Assembly (NCBI GenBank): GCA_964398655.1
Contig: CAYNNG010000014.1
Coordinates: 1 to 42,096 of the forward strand
Reading direction: 5' to 3'
DNA length: 42,096 bases
Source: SFFI01 sp964398655
GTDB taxonomy: Bacteria > Bacillota > Clostridia > Saccharofermentanales > DTU023
Position numbers and translations under genes: made by a program. The notes beneath the pieces were generated by a model that was not told the origin of the DNA, ran no database searches, and was given only the letters and a program-made list of their open reading frames with translations. Positions 7,146 through 15,902 of this stretch are shown here, one piece after another (position 1 is the first letter of the stretch; every line of letters starts with the position of its first letter).

Positions 7146-8133
7146 TAGCTCTTACCCCCTTCTCCGGATAGTGGCAGCGGACCATATGCTTGTCGTCCAC
7201 CTGACGCAGCTCAGGCATTTCTTGCCGGCAGCGCTCAGTGCAATACTTGCAGCGATCTGCAAAGCGGCAGCCATCCGGGATGGCCAAGGGGTGAGGCACA
7301 GAACCAGGAATGGCATCTAGCCGCTCTGTACGGTCTGTGGTCATAGCCGGGATGGACTGGAGCAAGCCTTCAGTATAAGGGTGCTGATAGCGGGACAGGC
7401 CCTCACGGAAAATCACCGGTGCAGGAGCAGACTCTACTACCTGGCCGCAATACATAACCGAAACATCATCGGCCATCTGGTTAATTACCCCAAGGTCATG
7501 GGTAATAAAGAGAATGGCCGTATGGGTCTCGTGCTTGAGCTGGTTCATCAGCTTGAGCACCTGAGCCTGGATTGTCACGTCCAAAGCCGTAGTAGGCTCG
7601 TCGGCAATCAGCAGCTGCGGCTTGCAGGCCAGGGCCATAGCAATCATTACACGCTGGTTCATACCACCGGATAACTCGAAGGGATACTGCTTTACTACGA
7701 CATCAGGGTTGGGAATTTTAACCATGCTCAGCAAGTCCTTGGATTTTTCCGCGGCCTCTTGCTTGTTCATGTGCTGGTGCAGAATGAGCACTTCCGAGAG
7801 CTGACGCTCTACCGTGAATACAGGGTTGAGTGAGGTCATAGGCTCTTGGAAAATCATGGAAATATCGTTGCCCCGAATATGTTCCATCTGCCGGTTAGAC
7901 AGGTCAGAAATCTTTTTACCATTGAAATAAATTTCGCCGTCAAAGATTTTCTGGTTTTTCTCAAACAGCTGCATGATGGACATAGCCGTTTGGCTCTTGC
8001 CAGAACCCGATTCCCCTACCAGGCCCATGGTTCTGCCGGCTTCAATCGTGAGATCAACGCCGTCAACTGCCTTAATCAGGCCTTTTTTGGTAGTGAAGTA
8101 AGTATGTAAGTTTCTAATTTCTAATAAAGCCAT
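7135..8133 (-). CDS. dppD: Peptide ABC transporter ATPase, DppD/OppD type
   Basis: This 332-residue protein has the usual length. Walker A is GESGSGKS (40-47), the Q-loop lies in MIFQEPMTSLNP (93-104), the signature is LSGGMNQR (154-161), Walker B LLIADEP (174-180), and the H-loop His212. The C-terminal extension carries the family cysteine cluster CRFADRCKYCTERC and a following HxxRCHYP-type end. No insertion is present, unlike its partner ATPase. It lies 8 bases downstream of the oppC stop and its end overlaps the start of dppF, so the two ATPases are translationally coupled. Confidence 0.95.
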   Translation of the reverse strand: MALLEIRNLHTYFTTKKGLIKAVDGVDLTIEAGRTMGLVGESGSGKSQTAMSIMQLFEKNQKIFDGEIYFNGKKISDLSNRQMEHIRGNDISMIFQEPMTSLNPVFTVERQLSEVLILHQHMNKQEAAEKSKDLLSMVKIPNPDVVVKQYPFELSGGMNQRVMIAMALACKPQLLIADEPTTALDVTIQAQVLKLMNQLKHETHTAILFITHDLGVINQMADDVSVMYCGQVVESAPAPVIFREGLSRYQHPYTEGLLQSIPAMTTDRTERLDAIPGSVPHPLAIPDGCRFADRCKYCTERCRQEMPELRQVDDKHMVRCHYPEKGVRANGK

Positions 8134-8141
8134 AGAGCTAC

Positions 8142-9962
8142 CTACCTTTCCATGGCCTTGGGGTCAAGGGCGTCACGCAGCGAGTCACCAATCAAGTTGA
8201 CTGACAGCGCGGTGATGAAAATAGCCAAACCGGGGAAGATCCAGCGCCACCAGTAGAGCTGCATAACGTCTGCAGACTGGGCCGCGGTCATCATATTACC
8301 CCAGGACGGTAAGGGTTCAACCACACCAAAGCCCAGGAAGGAAAGTCCGGCTTCTGTCAGCAGCATGCCGGCAAAACCCAGAGTCAAGTTAACAATAATG
8401 ATGGACATAACGTTCGGCAGAATGTGGGCAAGAATAATTTTCTTGTCTCTCAGGCCTAAGGCCTTAGCTGCCGTAATGTAGTCTTTCTCGCGTTCCGCGA
8501 TGATCTGGCCGCGAATCAGACGGGCAATGCCGGTCCAACCCAAGACACCCAAAATTACAATAATCATCATCATACGCGTGTACTGCGAGAAGTCCGGAGG
8601 CAAGATAGCCGCCAAAGTAATGATTAAGGGGTAGAAGGGGAAGGAAGCGATGATTTCCGAGAACCTCATTAAGAAGTTATCGACCATACCGCCATAGTAA
8701 CCAGAAATCAGACCTACAGTCAGGCCGATAATAACCTGAATTAGAGAGCCTAAAGCGGCTACCAGGAGGTTCATCTTACCACCATGGATAAGTCTGGTGA
8801 AAAGGTCACGGCCGTTATCGTCCGAGCCGAGTAAGAAACCATCTAATCCCCAGGATTGATAATCGTGGCCGCTGTCTTTCAGCACATAGTTGTTGAAGAA
8901 GCCTGAGTAGAGCTGCTCCCCTTCCTGTACTTGCGGATAATCTGCGGCCTTGTAGTTATTAATGCCCCAGGAATAAACCTTGCCAGCATCTGTAAGTGCG
9001 GAGAAGTGCAAACGTCCGGCGGCTACCTGAATAACCTTACCTTCCATTTCTGGATAGGCCGAGGCTTTTTCGTTGCTGCTGCCCCAAGTGACAATTTCAC
9101 CATTGCCCAAGGCAACTACGCCGGAGTATTGCGTACGCGCGAAGGATACGATGTCGTTGCCCGGCTGTTTCAGTTCGGCCGGCATGGAGGTATCAATTTC
9201 CGAGCCCTTAGAGCCGATCAAACGCAGCGAGCCATCGTTCAAGAGACAGAGGATGTTAACCGAGCCTACACGGAAGTCTTCCACCATACCCTCTAAGTCT
9301 TTAGGAATACGGTTGAGGCGGTTAGGCAGGGTTGAGCCCCACACAAAGATGTTGCCTTTATTTGTCAGCATAACAGAGTAGGCATCACCAGCACCGATTT
9401 TTTTGATGCCCTCTTCCTTAGCGATCTGCTTAAGGTTTTCGGGAACTACGGCTTGTTGGAATTCGTTGTTACCCCAGCCATAGACTTCATCATCCTCAGT
9501 CAGAACCAAGATATGACGGTCACCGGCCACGGCCTGCTTGATCGGCTTACCTTCCAGAGCCTTAGCAATATCCTCAGGCATTTCCAGGTTGCCAAAGGAG
9601 TCAAAACCCCAGAAGTAATACTTATCCTCTTGGGATGTACCTACAGAGTAGGTAATACCAATCGAAATATCTTTAACCCCCTCGTCCAACATCTCCGAGG
9701 GAATATTCATATAGCCAGATCCGGGACGGATATTGCGCATTACCCCCATAGCAAAGTAGGGGTCAAACTTTAAGAGCTGCGAGCCGCCAAAGATCAAAAT
9801 GAAAATCCCGATAAAGACTACCAGGCCAATCATGCCCAGAGGCATGTGAGAGAAGGTCCGCCAAACCATGCGCCAAGGCGACATGACGGCTTCTTCACGT
9901 AAGATGTCTTGACCAGTCTTAGGGGCATTTTTATCAATTTTATGTTGTTTATTCTTGCTCAT
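8142..9962 (-). CDS. oppC: Peptide ABC transporter permease OppC/DppC with inserted seven-blade RCC1-like propeller
   Basis: This 606-residue permease is about twice the usual size. Residues 1-35 are cytoplasmic, about 40-60 form TM1, and the standard OppC core resumes at GSDDNGRDLFTRLIHGG (379-395), followed by five more membrane segments and the EAA-type loop ARLIRGQIIAEREKDYITAAKALG (480-503). Between them, about residues 95-376 hold seven repeats of roughly 38 residues with the RCC1 pattern (variants of VAAGRLHFSALTDAGKVYSWG), at about 98, 142, 187, 228, 270, 310 and 350. Five repeats end in WG; the repeat at 350 runs directly into the GSDDNGRD motif. In OppC-type permeases this loop faces outside. 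The frame is continuous with no break in base use, so a mis-join is unlikely. The gene sits 10 bases after oppB. Confidence 0.93.
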   Translation of the reverse strand: MSKNKQHKIDKNAPKTGQDILREEAVMSPWRMVWRTFSHMPLGMIGLVVFIGIFILIFGGSQLLKFDPYFAMGVMRNIRPGSGYMNIPSEMLDEGVKDISIGITYSVGTSQEDKYYFWGFDSFGNLEMPEDIAKALEGKPIKQAVAGDRHILVLTEDDEVYGWGNNEFQQAVVPENLKQIAKEEGIKKIGAGDAYSVMLTNKGNIFVWGSTLPNRLNRIPKDLEGMVEDFRVGSVNILCLLNDGSLRLIGSKGSEIDTSMPAELKQPGNDIVSFARTQYSGVVALGNGEIVTWGSSNEKASAYPEMEGKVIQVAAGRLHFSALTDAGKVYSWGINNYKAADYPQVQEGEQLYSGFFNNYVLKDSGHDYQSWGLDGFLLGSDDNGRDLFTRLIHGGKMNLLVAALGSLIQVIIGLTVGLISGYYGGMVDNFLMRFSEIIASFPFYPLIITLAAILPPDFSQYTRMMMIIVILGVLGWTGIARLIRGQIIAEREKDYITAAKALGLRDKKIILAHILPNVMSIIIVNLTLGFAGMLLTEAGLSFLGFGVVEPLPSWGNMMTAAQSADVMQLYWWRWIFPGLAIFITALSVNLIGDSLRDALDPKAMER

Positions 9963-9972
9963 AGCTGCCTCC

Positions 9973-10938
9973 TTATTCCAGTCTGACCCGAGGATCTACC
10001 AGGGAGTAACCGATATCCATGAGGAGGTTGCCCAGCACTGATAGGACTGCATACATCATGTTCAAGGCCATAACTACGTTATAGTCACGGGCTACTACGG
10101 AGCTAATGAGGAAACGGCCAATACCGTTATATGAAAATACCTGCTCCGTGATTGCTGCACCGCCGAGAAGTCCGGTCAAGGACCAGGCCACGATGGTAAC
10201 CACAGGGATCAAGGCATTGCGGAAAGCATGCGAATAGATAACCTTGCGTTCAGATAAACCCTTAGCTCTTGCAGTACGCACATAGTCCTGGCTCAGAGAT
10301 TCCAGCATAGAGTTGCGGACATAGCGGGATGTGGAAGCCAAGGAAGGAATAATCAAGGTTAATGAAGGCAGGACCATATACTTGACCATCTCAGAGAAAC
10401 CTGGATTACGCGGCATACCGCCGGGAGGCAAGACTCCCCAGGTCAGAGCAAAGAGGAAGATCAAAGTAAGTCCGAAGAAGAAGGTCGGCAAAGAGATACC
10501 GATAATAGAGATGACTTGCGTCACCTTATCAAAGACCCCTCCCCTATGCACGGCCGCTCGTATACCTATAAATAACGAGATAATAAAGGATATGAGGGTA
10601 ACACCGATATTCAAAATCAGGGTGTTGAGCAAGGGCTCAGCAATAAGGTCTTTAACTGGCCGGCGATAAACCGTAGATTCACCTAAGTCACCATTAAACA
10701 TACGGGCGACCCAGTTTGCATACTGAACGGGGATAGATTTATCAAAGCCATATTTCTTCTCAATAGCGGCCCGCATTTCCATCTTTTGCTGCTCATTCTT
10801 AAAACCCGTCTGCGGCATCATCAGGTCCACAGGGTTACCAGGCATGAGCTTAGAAAGGCCAAAGAGGAGAATAGAAATAATAATGAGGACGGGGATCAAG
10901 TTAAGAAACCGCCGCAGAATATATTTTAATATTGACAT
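9973..10938 (-). CDS. oppB: Peptide ABC transporter permease, OppB/DppB type
   Basis: This 321-residue protein has six predicted membrane segments and ordinary family length. The N-terminus MSILKYILRRFLNLIPVLI is the typical OppB first helix, and the coupling loop TARAKGLSERKVIYSHAFRNA (20 of its residues fit the EAA loop pattern) contacts the ATPases. The extracytoplasmic loop carries the usual GDLGESTVYRRPV segment. It forms the translocation pore with OppC. The ribosome site is AGGAGA. A hairpin stands just upstream of that site, and a strong terminator separates it from oppA, so it is likely expressed at a lower level than the binding protein. Confidence 0.95.
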   Translation of the reverse strand: MSILKYILRRFLNLIPVLIIISILLFGLSKLMPGNPVDLMMPQTGFKNEQQKMEMRAAIEKKYGFDKSIPVQYANWVARMFNGDLGESTVYRRPVKDLIAEPLLNTLILNIGVTLISFIISLFIGIRAAVHRGGVFDKVTQVISIIGISLPTFFFGLTLIFLFALTWGVLPPGGMPRNPGFSEMVKYMVLPSLTLIIPSLASTSRYVRNSMLESLSQDYVRTARAKGLSERKVIYSHAFRNALIPVVTIVAWSLTGLLGGAAITEQVFSYNGIGRFLISSVVARDYNVVMALNMMYAVLSVLGNLLMDIGYSLVDPRVRLE

Positions 10939-10952
10939 CTTGTCTCCTAAAC

Positions 10953-10979
10953 TGAATCACCACTCAAGCGAGTGATTCA
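10953..10979 (-). other. Hairpin just upstream of the oppB ribosome site
   Basis: TGAATCAC (10953-10960) pairs with GTGATTCA (10972-10979), with a further inner CACTC/GAGTG option. There is no T-run. It could protect the 5' end of a processed oppBC-dppDF mRNA. Confidence 0.4.
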
Positions 10980-11035
10980 AATACCTAATCATACGTATAA
11001 GAAACGGATACGTTTGTGAAAATATACATTTCCCT

Positions 11036-11075
11036 AAAAAGCCCTTTTGGGGAGGCCGAAGCACTCCCCAAAAGG
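11036..11075 (-). terminator. Terminator or attenuator between oppA and oppB
   Basis: A 12-bp perfect stem (CCTTTTGGGGAG/CTCCCCAAAAGG at 11043-11054 and 11064-11075) is followed on the minus strand by GCTTTTTA. Partial termination here would give more binding protein than permease, as in many binding-protein transporter operons. Confidence 0.8.
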
Positions 11076-11127
11076 TTTAGCAGTAAATTTAGCTAACAAA
11101 TTATGACTTTACCTGAGTTGCTAGAGC

Positions 11128-13326
11128 TTACTCAGCGGCATCTTCCAGGTACATGTCATAAATATCGTTGTACCAATCCCACATGGGGGTAGGTTCATGT
11201 CCATGTACACGGTTGGTGAAGAAGGTGTGATAGTCGTTAGCATACAGAGGGATATTAGGCAGGTTGGCGTTGTACCAGCGTTGGAAGGCTACCCAGCCAT
11301 CTTCCCAAGTATCGATATCGGTAGGATCAGCACGACGCATAGTCTCGAGGATCTCATCAACTTCAGGGCTGTTGACGCGGTCGTTGTTGCCGCCTACACC
11401 AATCTGAGAGGAGTGGTAGGAATAGTACTTATCATCGGGGATAGCAAAGCCAGTACCCATGTTGAAGCAAGAAGCTACGTCAGTAGTATCTGCGGGAGCC
11501 TCACCATAGTAAACGTCTAAGAGGGTAGCAAAGTCTACAGGGTTAACGATGTAGTTCATACCAACACGCTTAGCGTTATCAGGCAGCATAACCTGAATCA
11601 GGTTAGTGGTTTCGATACCGGAAGCACCGTAGTGGATAATGCGCAGTTCGTTGCCGTCTGCATCATAACGCCAGTAATCGAAGTTTTCTTTATCGTTGTC
11701 GTAGGCTTCCTGAGCTTTAGCAGGATCCCAAGGAGTTACACCGTCAGCCTCGAAGGTATAAGGAGTGGTGTCCAGAGTTTCGTTGGCCTTATCAGCGTTC
11801 AAGGTGTAGTGGATCCAAGATTCGTCGGATTCGAGTTCGTCGCCGCGGTCGACATATTCAAATTGGTCAATACCGAAGCAGCCGTCAACTACGATACCGT
11901 AACCGCCGGAAACGGTAGATACGAATTCATCACGGTCGATGGAGTAAGCAATAGCTTGGCGTACGCCAGGATATTGGGTGGGGCTGTAGTCGTTGCGGAT
12001 GGAGAGAACGCCATAGCCGTTACGAGGATAGTTAGCGAAGGAAACCTTATCGGGGTTGTCTTTACCTTTGTTGATCTTGGAAGCTTCAGTGAAGCCAGGA
12101 ACCAAGTCAATGTAACCAGCGATCAGGAAGTCCATGTCCAAAGCGGAGTTAACGGTTTGAATGATGATGTTCTTGATGGTGGGGAGCTTACCGTTTCTGT
12201 CGCCCTTATGTTCGGGGTTCAGAGTAACTTTACACATACGGTTAGCATATTCTACGAACTGGTAAGGTCCGCAGGTAACGTCGGGTTTAAAGCGATAGTT
12301 GTAAGCAACGTCTAAGGCAGCCTCAGTCATCAGAGATTCCAGAGGATCCATTTCAATAGCGCCAGATTCCAGATCGGCTACATATTGTTTAGCGTCGTCA
12401 ACAGCCTGCTGCAGCTCAGCCAGATAATCTTCTTCGTCTTTGACATCGCCAGCAGAAATACCAGGCAGACCGCCTTCTTCTACTTCAGCATCTTCACCAG
12501 CAGCTTCAGCCTGGGTGGCCTTGTAGTCTTCCCACCAATCCTGCTCTTCTTTCAGAGCGTCTTCAGCTTCAGTTACTTTGTAGCCTGCGTTCTCAACGAT
12601 GGAGGCTTTGTCTTCGTCAGTTACTTCATAACCTTCCTTAACTACCAGTTCGTTATCTACTACGCTCAGGTTAGGTGCATAACGATGGATAGGAGTGGGG
12701 CTGGCAGCAACCATAGCAGTCTCGTAGAAGTAAGGGAGTTTTTCGGCCTTCAGGGTAATGGAGAAGGTGTAATCATCAATCAGCTTAACGCCTTCAAATA
12801 CTCTGGTGTCACCGTTATGGTATTCATCAAAGCCTACAAAGTCTTCACCGGACATGGAGTTGTTAGCACCTTGGGCCATCCATTCGGGAGAAGCCAGGAA
12901 GAAAGCACCAAAGACATAGTCTAAAGCCGTGATGGGTTCGCCATCATTCCACTTCAGGTCTTCAGCCAGGTAGAAAGTATAGGTCTTAGTACCGTCTTCA
13001 TTCTCAGTAACGTCGGGTTCTTGAGTGGTTACGGTGGGGTTCAGGATAAACTGACCAGCTTCATCAGAGAAGTAGGTAGCATAACCAGCTTCACCGCCGT
13101 AGTTACCAAGCAGGTATTTGACGTAAACGTCATAAGAAGAGTTACCGAAACCGTTGATATAGTCGGCGTTGAGTTCTGGGGCACCAACTACCAGGGTGTC
13201 AGCGTCGGTCATGACCTGTTCGGGCTCTTCCAGCTCTGCGGTTTCTTCAGCATATACGGGAGCTGCGAGAGCAACCATACCGAAGAGCATGACGAAAGCC
13301 AGCAAACTAGCTAAAAGTTTTTTCAT
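11128..13326 (-). CDS. oppA: Peptide-binding protein, OppA/DppA family, secreted, no lipobox
   Basis: This 732-residue protein belongs to the family 5 extracellular solute-binding proteins. Typical segments are TYTFYLAEDLKWNDGEPITA (115-134) and the GYGVLSIRNDYSPTQYPGVR to AIAYSIDRDEF region. Residues 1-26 form a Sec signal peptide with a likely cut after PVYA. There is no cysteine before residue 352, so it cannot be lipidated, unlike most Gram-positive OppA proteins. About residues 222-340 are an extra acidic, helical region with coiled-coil character, absent from the common fold, which explains the length. The start was placed at MKKLLASL behind GGAGG; an in-frame ATG 11 codons upstream has no ribosome site. 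It is the first gene of the operon. Confidence 0.93.
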   Translation of the reverse strand: MKKLLASLLAFVMLFGMVALAAPVYAEETAELEEPEQVMTDADTLVVGAPELNADYINGFGNSSYDVYVKYLLGNYGGEAGYATYFSDEAGQFILNPTVTTQEPDVTENEDGTKTYTFYLAEDLKWNDGEPITALDYVFGAFFLASPEWMAQGANNSMSGEDFVGFDEYHNGDTRVFEGVKLIDDYTFSITLKAEKLPYFYETAMVAASPTPIHRYAPNLSVVDNELVVKEGYEVTDEDKASIVENAGYKVTEAEDALKEEQDWWEDYKATQAEAAGEDAEVEEGGLPGISAGDVKDEEDYLAELQQAVDDAKQYVADLESGAIEMDPLESLMTEAALDVAYNYRFKPDVTCGPYQFVEYANRMCKVTLNPEHKGDRNGKLPTIKNIIIQTVNSALDMDFLIAGYIDLVPGFTEASKINKGKDNPDKVSFANYPRNGYGVLSIRNDYSPTQYPGVRQAIAYSIDRDEFVSTVSGGYGIVVDGCFGIDQFEYVDRGDELESDESWIHYTLNADKANETLDTTPYTFEADGVTPWDPAKAQEAYDNDKENFDYWRYDADGNELRIIHYGASGIETTNLIQVMLPDNAKRVGMNYIVNPVDFATLLDVYYGEAPADTTDVASCFNMGTGFAIPDDKYYSYHSSQIGVGGNNDRVNSPEVDEILETMRRADPTDIDTWEDGWVAFQRWYNANLPNIPLYANDYHTFFTNRVHGHEPTPMWDWYNDIYDMYLEDAAE

Positions 13327-13408
13327 GTTTGAGAATCCTCCATTTTCTGTTGTGTGCAAGGGAGCAAGGCGAAACCGCCTTTTACACTTCTCCTCGCGTT
13401 TGCTGCTC

Positions 13409-13438
13409 AGTATAGCATTATAGACTGCACAACTTCAA
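13409..13438 (-). promoter_or_regulatory. Promoter of the opp operon
   Basis: TTGAAG (13433-13438), an 18-base spacer and TATACT (13409-13414) preceded by TGC (extended -10). The leader of about 75 bases contains a small hairpin AAGGCG/CGCCTT (13367-13382). Confidence 0.6.
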
Positions 13439-13566
13439 GTAAATTGATCTAAATATTTTGCACAAAACACCAACAAATGTCGCTGAAATTACTCAATTAT
13501 TAAGATCGTCCGCTATGCGGCTTAGGTTTAGCTTTCCAGATACTCCGGCTCAGCTTTCCGGCTTCT

Positions 13567-13700
13567 CCGGCAATATTGCAACTAATGGGTGGGCCACCGT
13601 GCAAGTATGCAAGTATTGGGTTGTCAAGATAGCAAATCTGCAAGTAATGGATGGTTTGGGCATCCACTACTTGCAAAAATGCCCGACTTCCTCGGAAATC
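13567..13700. repeat. Intergenic repeat element, copy A (31-bp period)
   Basis: Three direct units of the form YTGCARSTARYGGGTGG lie at 13576-13592, 13607-13623 and 13638-13654, exactly 31 bases apart. An inverted partial unit CCACTACTTGCA follows (13664-13675) and pairs with the third unit to form a hairpin. A second copy lies at 20909-21025. The period is not a multiple of three, so it is not a coding repeat. It lies behind ftsH and ahead of oppA. No function can be read from it. Confidence 0.75.
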
Positions 13701-13758
13701 AAAGTAAGGGCAGGTCATCAACTCTTCCCTACGGATCAGCTTAAATTCAGGCACATAG

Positions 13759-13803
13759 AAAAAGCCACAAGCCTTGCAAATACAGATTTGTAAGACTTGT
13801 GGC
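13759..13803 (-). terminator. ftsH terminator
   Basis: GCCACAAG/CTTGTGGC (13764-13771 with 13796-13803) encloses a second stem TTGCAAAT/ATTTGTAA. On the minus strand it is followed by TTTTT (13759-13763). Confidence 0.85.
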
Positions 13804-13856
13804 AGCTCATCTTTTTCCCGCTTCGCTGGGGAATTTACTTTTCGCTTAACCGAGAA

Positions 13857-15902
13857 TTAAGGGCTCTCTGTAGTTTCTCCAGAATCTTTAGAAGCTTTAT
13901 TCTCATCAGTGTCTTTATTTTCTTCAGCTTTAGGCTCTTGAGGTTTAAGTTCAGGTTCTTGGGCTGTGTCCTGATCAGAGCCTGCCTCTTCATGAGCATC
14001 TTCTGACTTATGGCCCAATTCAGCTAATTCCGAAATAAATATGCGGGCTTCCCCACCCTTAGGCGGCTTATAGTTCTTGGCGTATTGCTTATAAATTTCC
14101 TCGAACTCGGGACCCTCAATCTTCTCCTTAGCCAGCAAGGCCTCAGCTAGTTTATGTAGCAGCAAGTCCTCACTTTTCAGAAGATCAATCGTGTCTTGAT
14201 AGGCCTTGCCCAGAATACGTGTTACTTCCTCGTCAATAGCGGCAACAGTTTGTTCAGAATATTTCTTAGTATGGCCATAGTCCATACCCACGAAAACCTC
14301 ACCGTCATCTTGGGTCACAAAGAGGCCGATCCGGTCCGTCATGCCATATTTGGCGACCATCTCCCGGGCGGTGGCATTACATTTTTGTAGGTCATCTGAG
14401 GCACCTGTGCTGATGTCTGCCTGGGTCAATTCCTCCGCAGCCCGGCCGCCCAAGCCAATCATAATGTTCTTATAAAGATTGTGCTTGGTTTCAAAGGAAA
14501 TATCCTCATGAGGCTTATAGGCTGTATAGCCTCCTGCAGGACCAGCAGGGATGATAGAAACCCGTTCAACCTGCTGACGGTCGGAGATCTGACGGGACAC
14601 AATCGCATGACCCGCTTCGTGGTAGGCTGTGAGATTCTTTTCCTCATCCGACATCACACGTGATTTCTTTTCCGGTCCTAGGGCAATCTTAAATACGGCC
14701 TCAGAAATATCGGAATAGGTAATCACCTTAGCTCCCTTGCGGGCAGCAAGCAGGGCAGCCTCATTCAAGAGGTTCTCCAAGTCAGCGCCCGTGTAGCCGG
14801 GAGTAATTTTGGCGATGTCTTCAAGGTCTACGTTCTCCGCGATAGGTTTGCCCTTCGCATGGACTTTAAGTATTTCAAAGCGGCCCTTAACATCTGGGCG
14901 GTTTACAGTGATGCGGCGGTCAAAACGCCCTGGACGGAGCAAGGCAGGATCCAAGATGTCAGGACGGTTGGTCGCGGCCATGACGATTATGCCCTCGTTG
15001 GGGCCAAAGCCATCCATCTCAACCAAGAGCTGGTTGAGGGTCTGCTCGCGCTCATCGTGGCCACCACCCAGGCCAGCTCCCCGGTGACGTCCTACGGCAT
15101 CAATTTCATCAATGAAGATAATGCAAGGTACCTGCTTCTTGGCATCGTTGAAGAGGTCACGTACCCGAGAGGCACCTACACCCACAAACATTTCCACAAA
15201 GTCTGAACCTGAGATGGTAAAGAAAGGCACTCCCGCCTCCCCTGCCACCGCACGGGCTAAGAGGGTTTTACCGGTTCCAGGAGGGCCCACGAGCAAAATG
15301 CCCGAAGGGATCTTGGCGCCCAGAGCGGTGTATTTCTTGGGGTTTTTAAGGAAGTCCACCACTTCTTGCAGTTCTTCTTTTTCCTCATCAGCTCCTGCTA
15401 CATCATCAAAAGATATCTTATTATCTTGTGGATTAGATTTTTTGGCGCGAGACCGGCCAAAGTTCATGGCCGAACGCCCATCTTGGTTGCGGCTGACAAA
15501 AGAGATATACACAAAGAAGACCATAGACCCAATCATGAGGACCAGCAAAATGATATTGAACATACCAGATAAGTCCGCTGGTTGGGTATAGTCAAAGGAT
15601 TCAATTTTGCCTTCAGATAGGGCCTTCTGTAGCATACGGTGATACTGTGGCACCATCAGAGGGGAAACAGTCTTGCTAAAGGTCATGGGGGCCTGGTTCC
15701 GGTCCATCCGCATAACAAGCTGCAGTTCGTTGCCGTTGATTACGACAGATTTAACCCTGCCGTTGGCAATATCCGCCTCCATGGAAGAAAGCACTCTTTG
15801 GTCAGGCTGATTGAGCCTGGTCATAAACATGGAGGAAAGCAGAATAGCAACTATCAGGATGATGTAAAAGGACAGGCCATTTCTTGGTCGGGATTTATTC
15901 AT
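13857..15902 (-). CDS. ftsH: ATP-dependent zinc metalloprotease FtsH
   Basis: This 681-residue membrane-bound AAA+ protease degrades misfolded membrane and regulatory proteins. TM1 is at about 9-27 and TM2 at about 112-135, with the external domain between. Walker A is GPPGTGKT (206-213), Walker B IIFIDEID (261-268), the second region of homology has AATNRPDILDPALLRPGR, and the zinc site is HEAGH (428-432). The acidic, glutamate-rich C-terminal tail is long. The start was set at MNKSRPRNG because AGGAGG stands six bases before it; an upstream in-frame ATG overlaps that ribosome site. It overlaps the hpt stop by 8 bases, and a strong terminator follows. The tilS-hpt-ftsH order is classical in Bacillota. 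Confidence 0.97.
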   Translation of the reverse strand: MNKSRPRNGLSFYIILIVAILLSSMFMTRLNQPDQRVLSSMEADIANGRVKSVVINGNELQLVMRMDRNQAPMTFSKTVSPLMVPQYHRMLQKALSEGKIESFDYTQPADLSGMFNIILLVLMIGSMVFFVYISFVSRNQDGRSAMNFGRSRAKKSNPQDNKISFDDVAGADEEKEELQEVVDFLKNPKKYTALGAKIPSGILLVGPPGTGKTLLARAVAGEAGVPFFTISGSDFVEMFVGVGASRVRDLFNDAKKQVPCIIFIDEIDAVGRHRGAGLGGGHDEREQTLNQLLVEMDGFGPNEGIIVMAATNRPDILDPALLRPGRFDRRITVNRPDVKGRFEILKVHAKGKPIAENVDLEDIAKITPGYTGADLENLLNEAALLAARKGAKVITYSDISEAVFKIALGPEKKSRVMSDEEKNLTAYHEAGHAIVSRQISDRQQVERVSIIPAGPAGGYTAYKPHEDISFETKHNLYKNIMIGLGGRAAEELTQADISTGASDDLQKCNATAREMVAKYGMTDRIGLFVTQDDGEVFVGMDYGHTKKYSEQTVAAIDEEVTRILGKAYQDTIDLLKSEDLLLHKLAEALLAKEKIEGPEFEEIYKQYAKNYKPPKGGEARIFISELAELGHKSEDAHEEAGSDQDTAQEPELKPQEPKAEENKDTDENKASKDSGETTESP

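Noticed and set aside
8142..9962. OppC-RCC1 gene as a chimeric assembly or frameshift artefact
   Set aside because: One open frame of 606 codons runs through both joins, the seventh repeat merges smoothly into the GSDDNGRD motif, and base use does not change. Reads would still be needed for certainty.
10939..11127. Riboswitch in the oppA-oppB intergenic region
   Set aside because: The region is explained by a terminator and a simple hairpin; I recognise no ligand-binding core.
11632..12315. 227-residue plus-strand ORF antisense to oppA
   Set aside because: It is a mirror of the strongly biased oppA codons, has no ribosome site or family match, and oppA is a clear gene.
13567..13700. Possible CRISPR array from the evenly spaced repeats
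   Set aside because: Units are only 17 bases with 14-base intervals, the intervals are partly conserved between the two copies, one unit is inverted, and no cas genes are in the window.
13500..13754. 84-residue minus-strand ORF across repeat copy A
   Set aside because: It lies over a non-triplet 31-bp repeat, has no ribosome site and its counterpart at copy B is not the same reading frame throughout.
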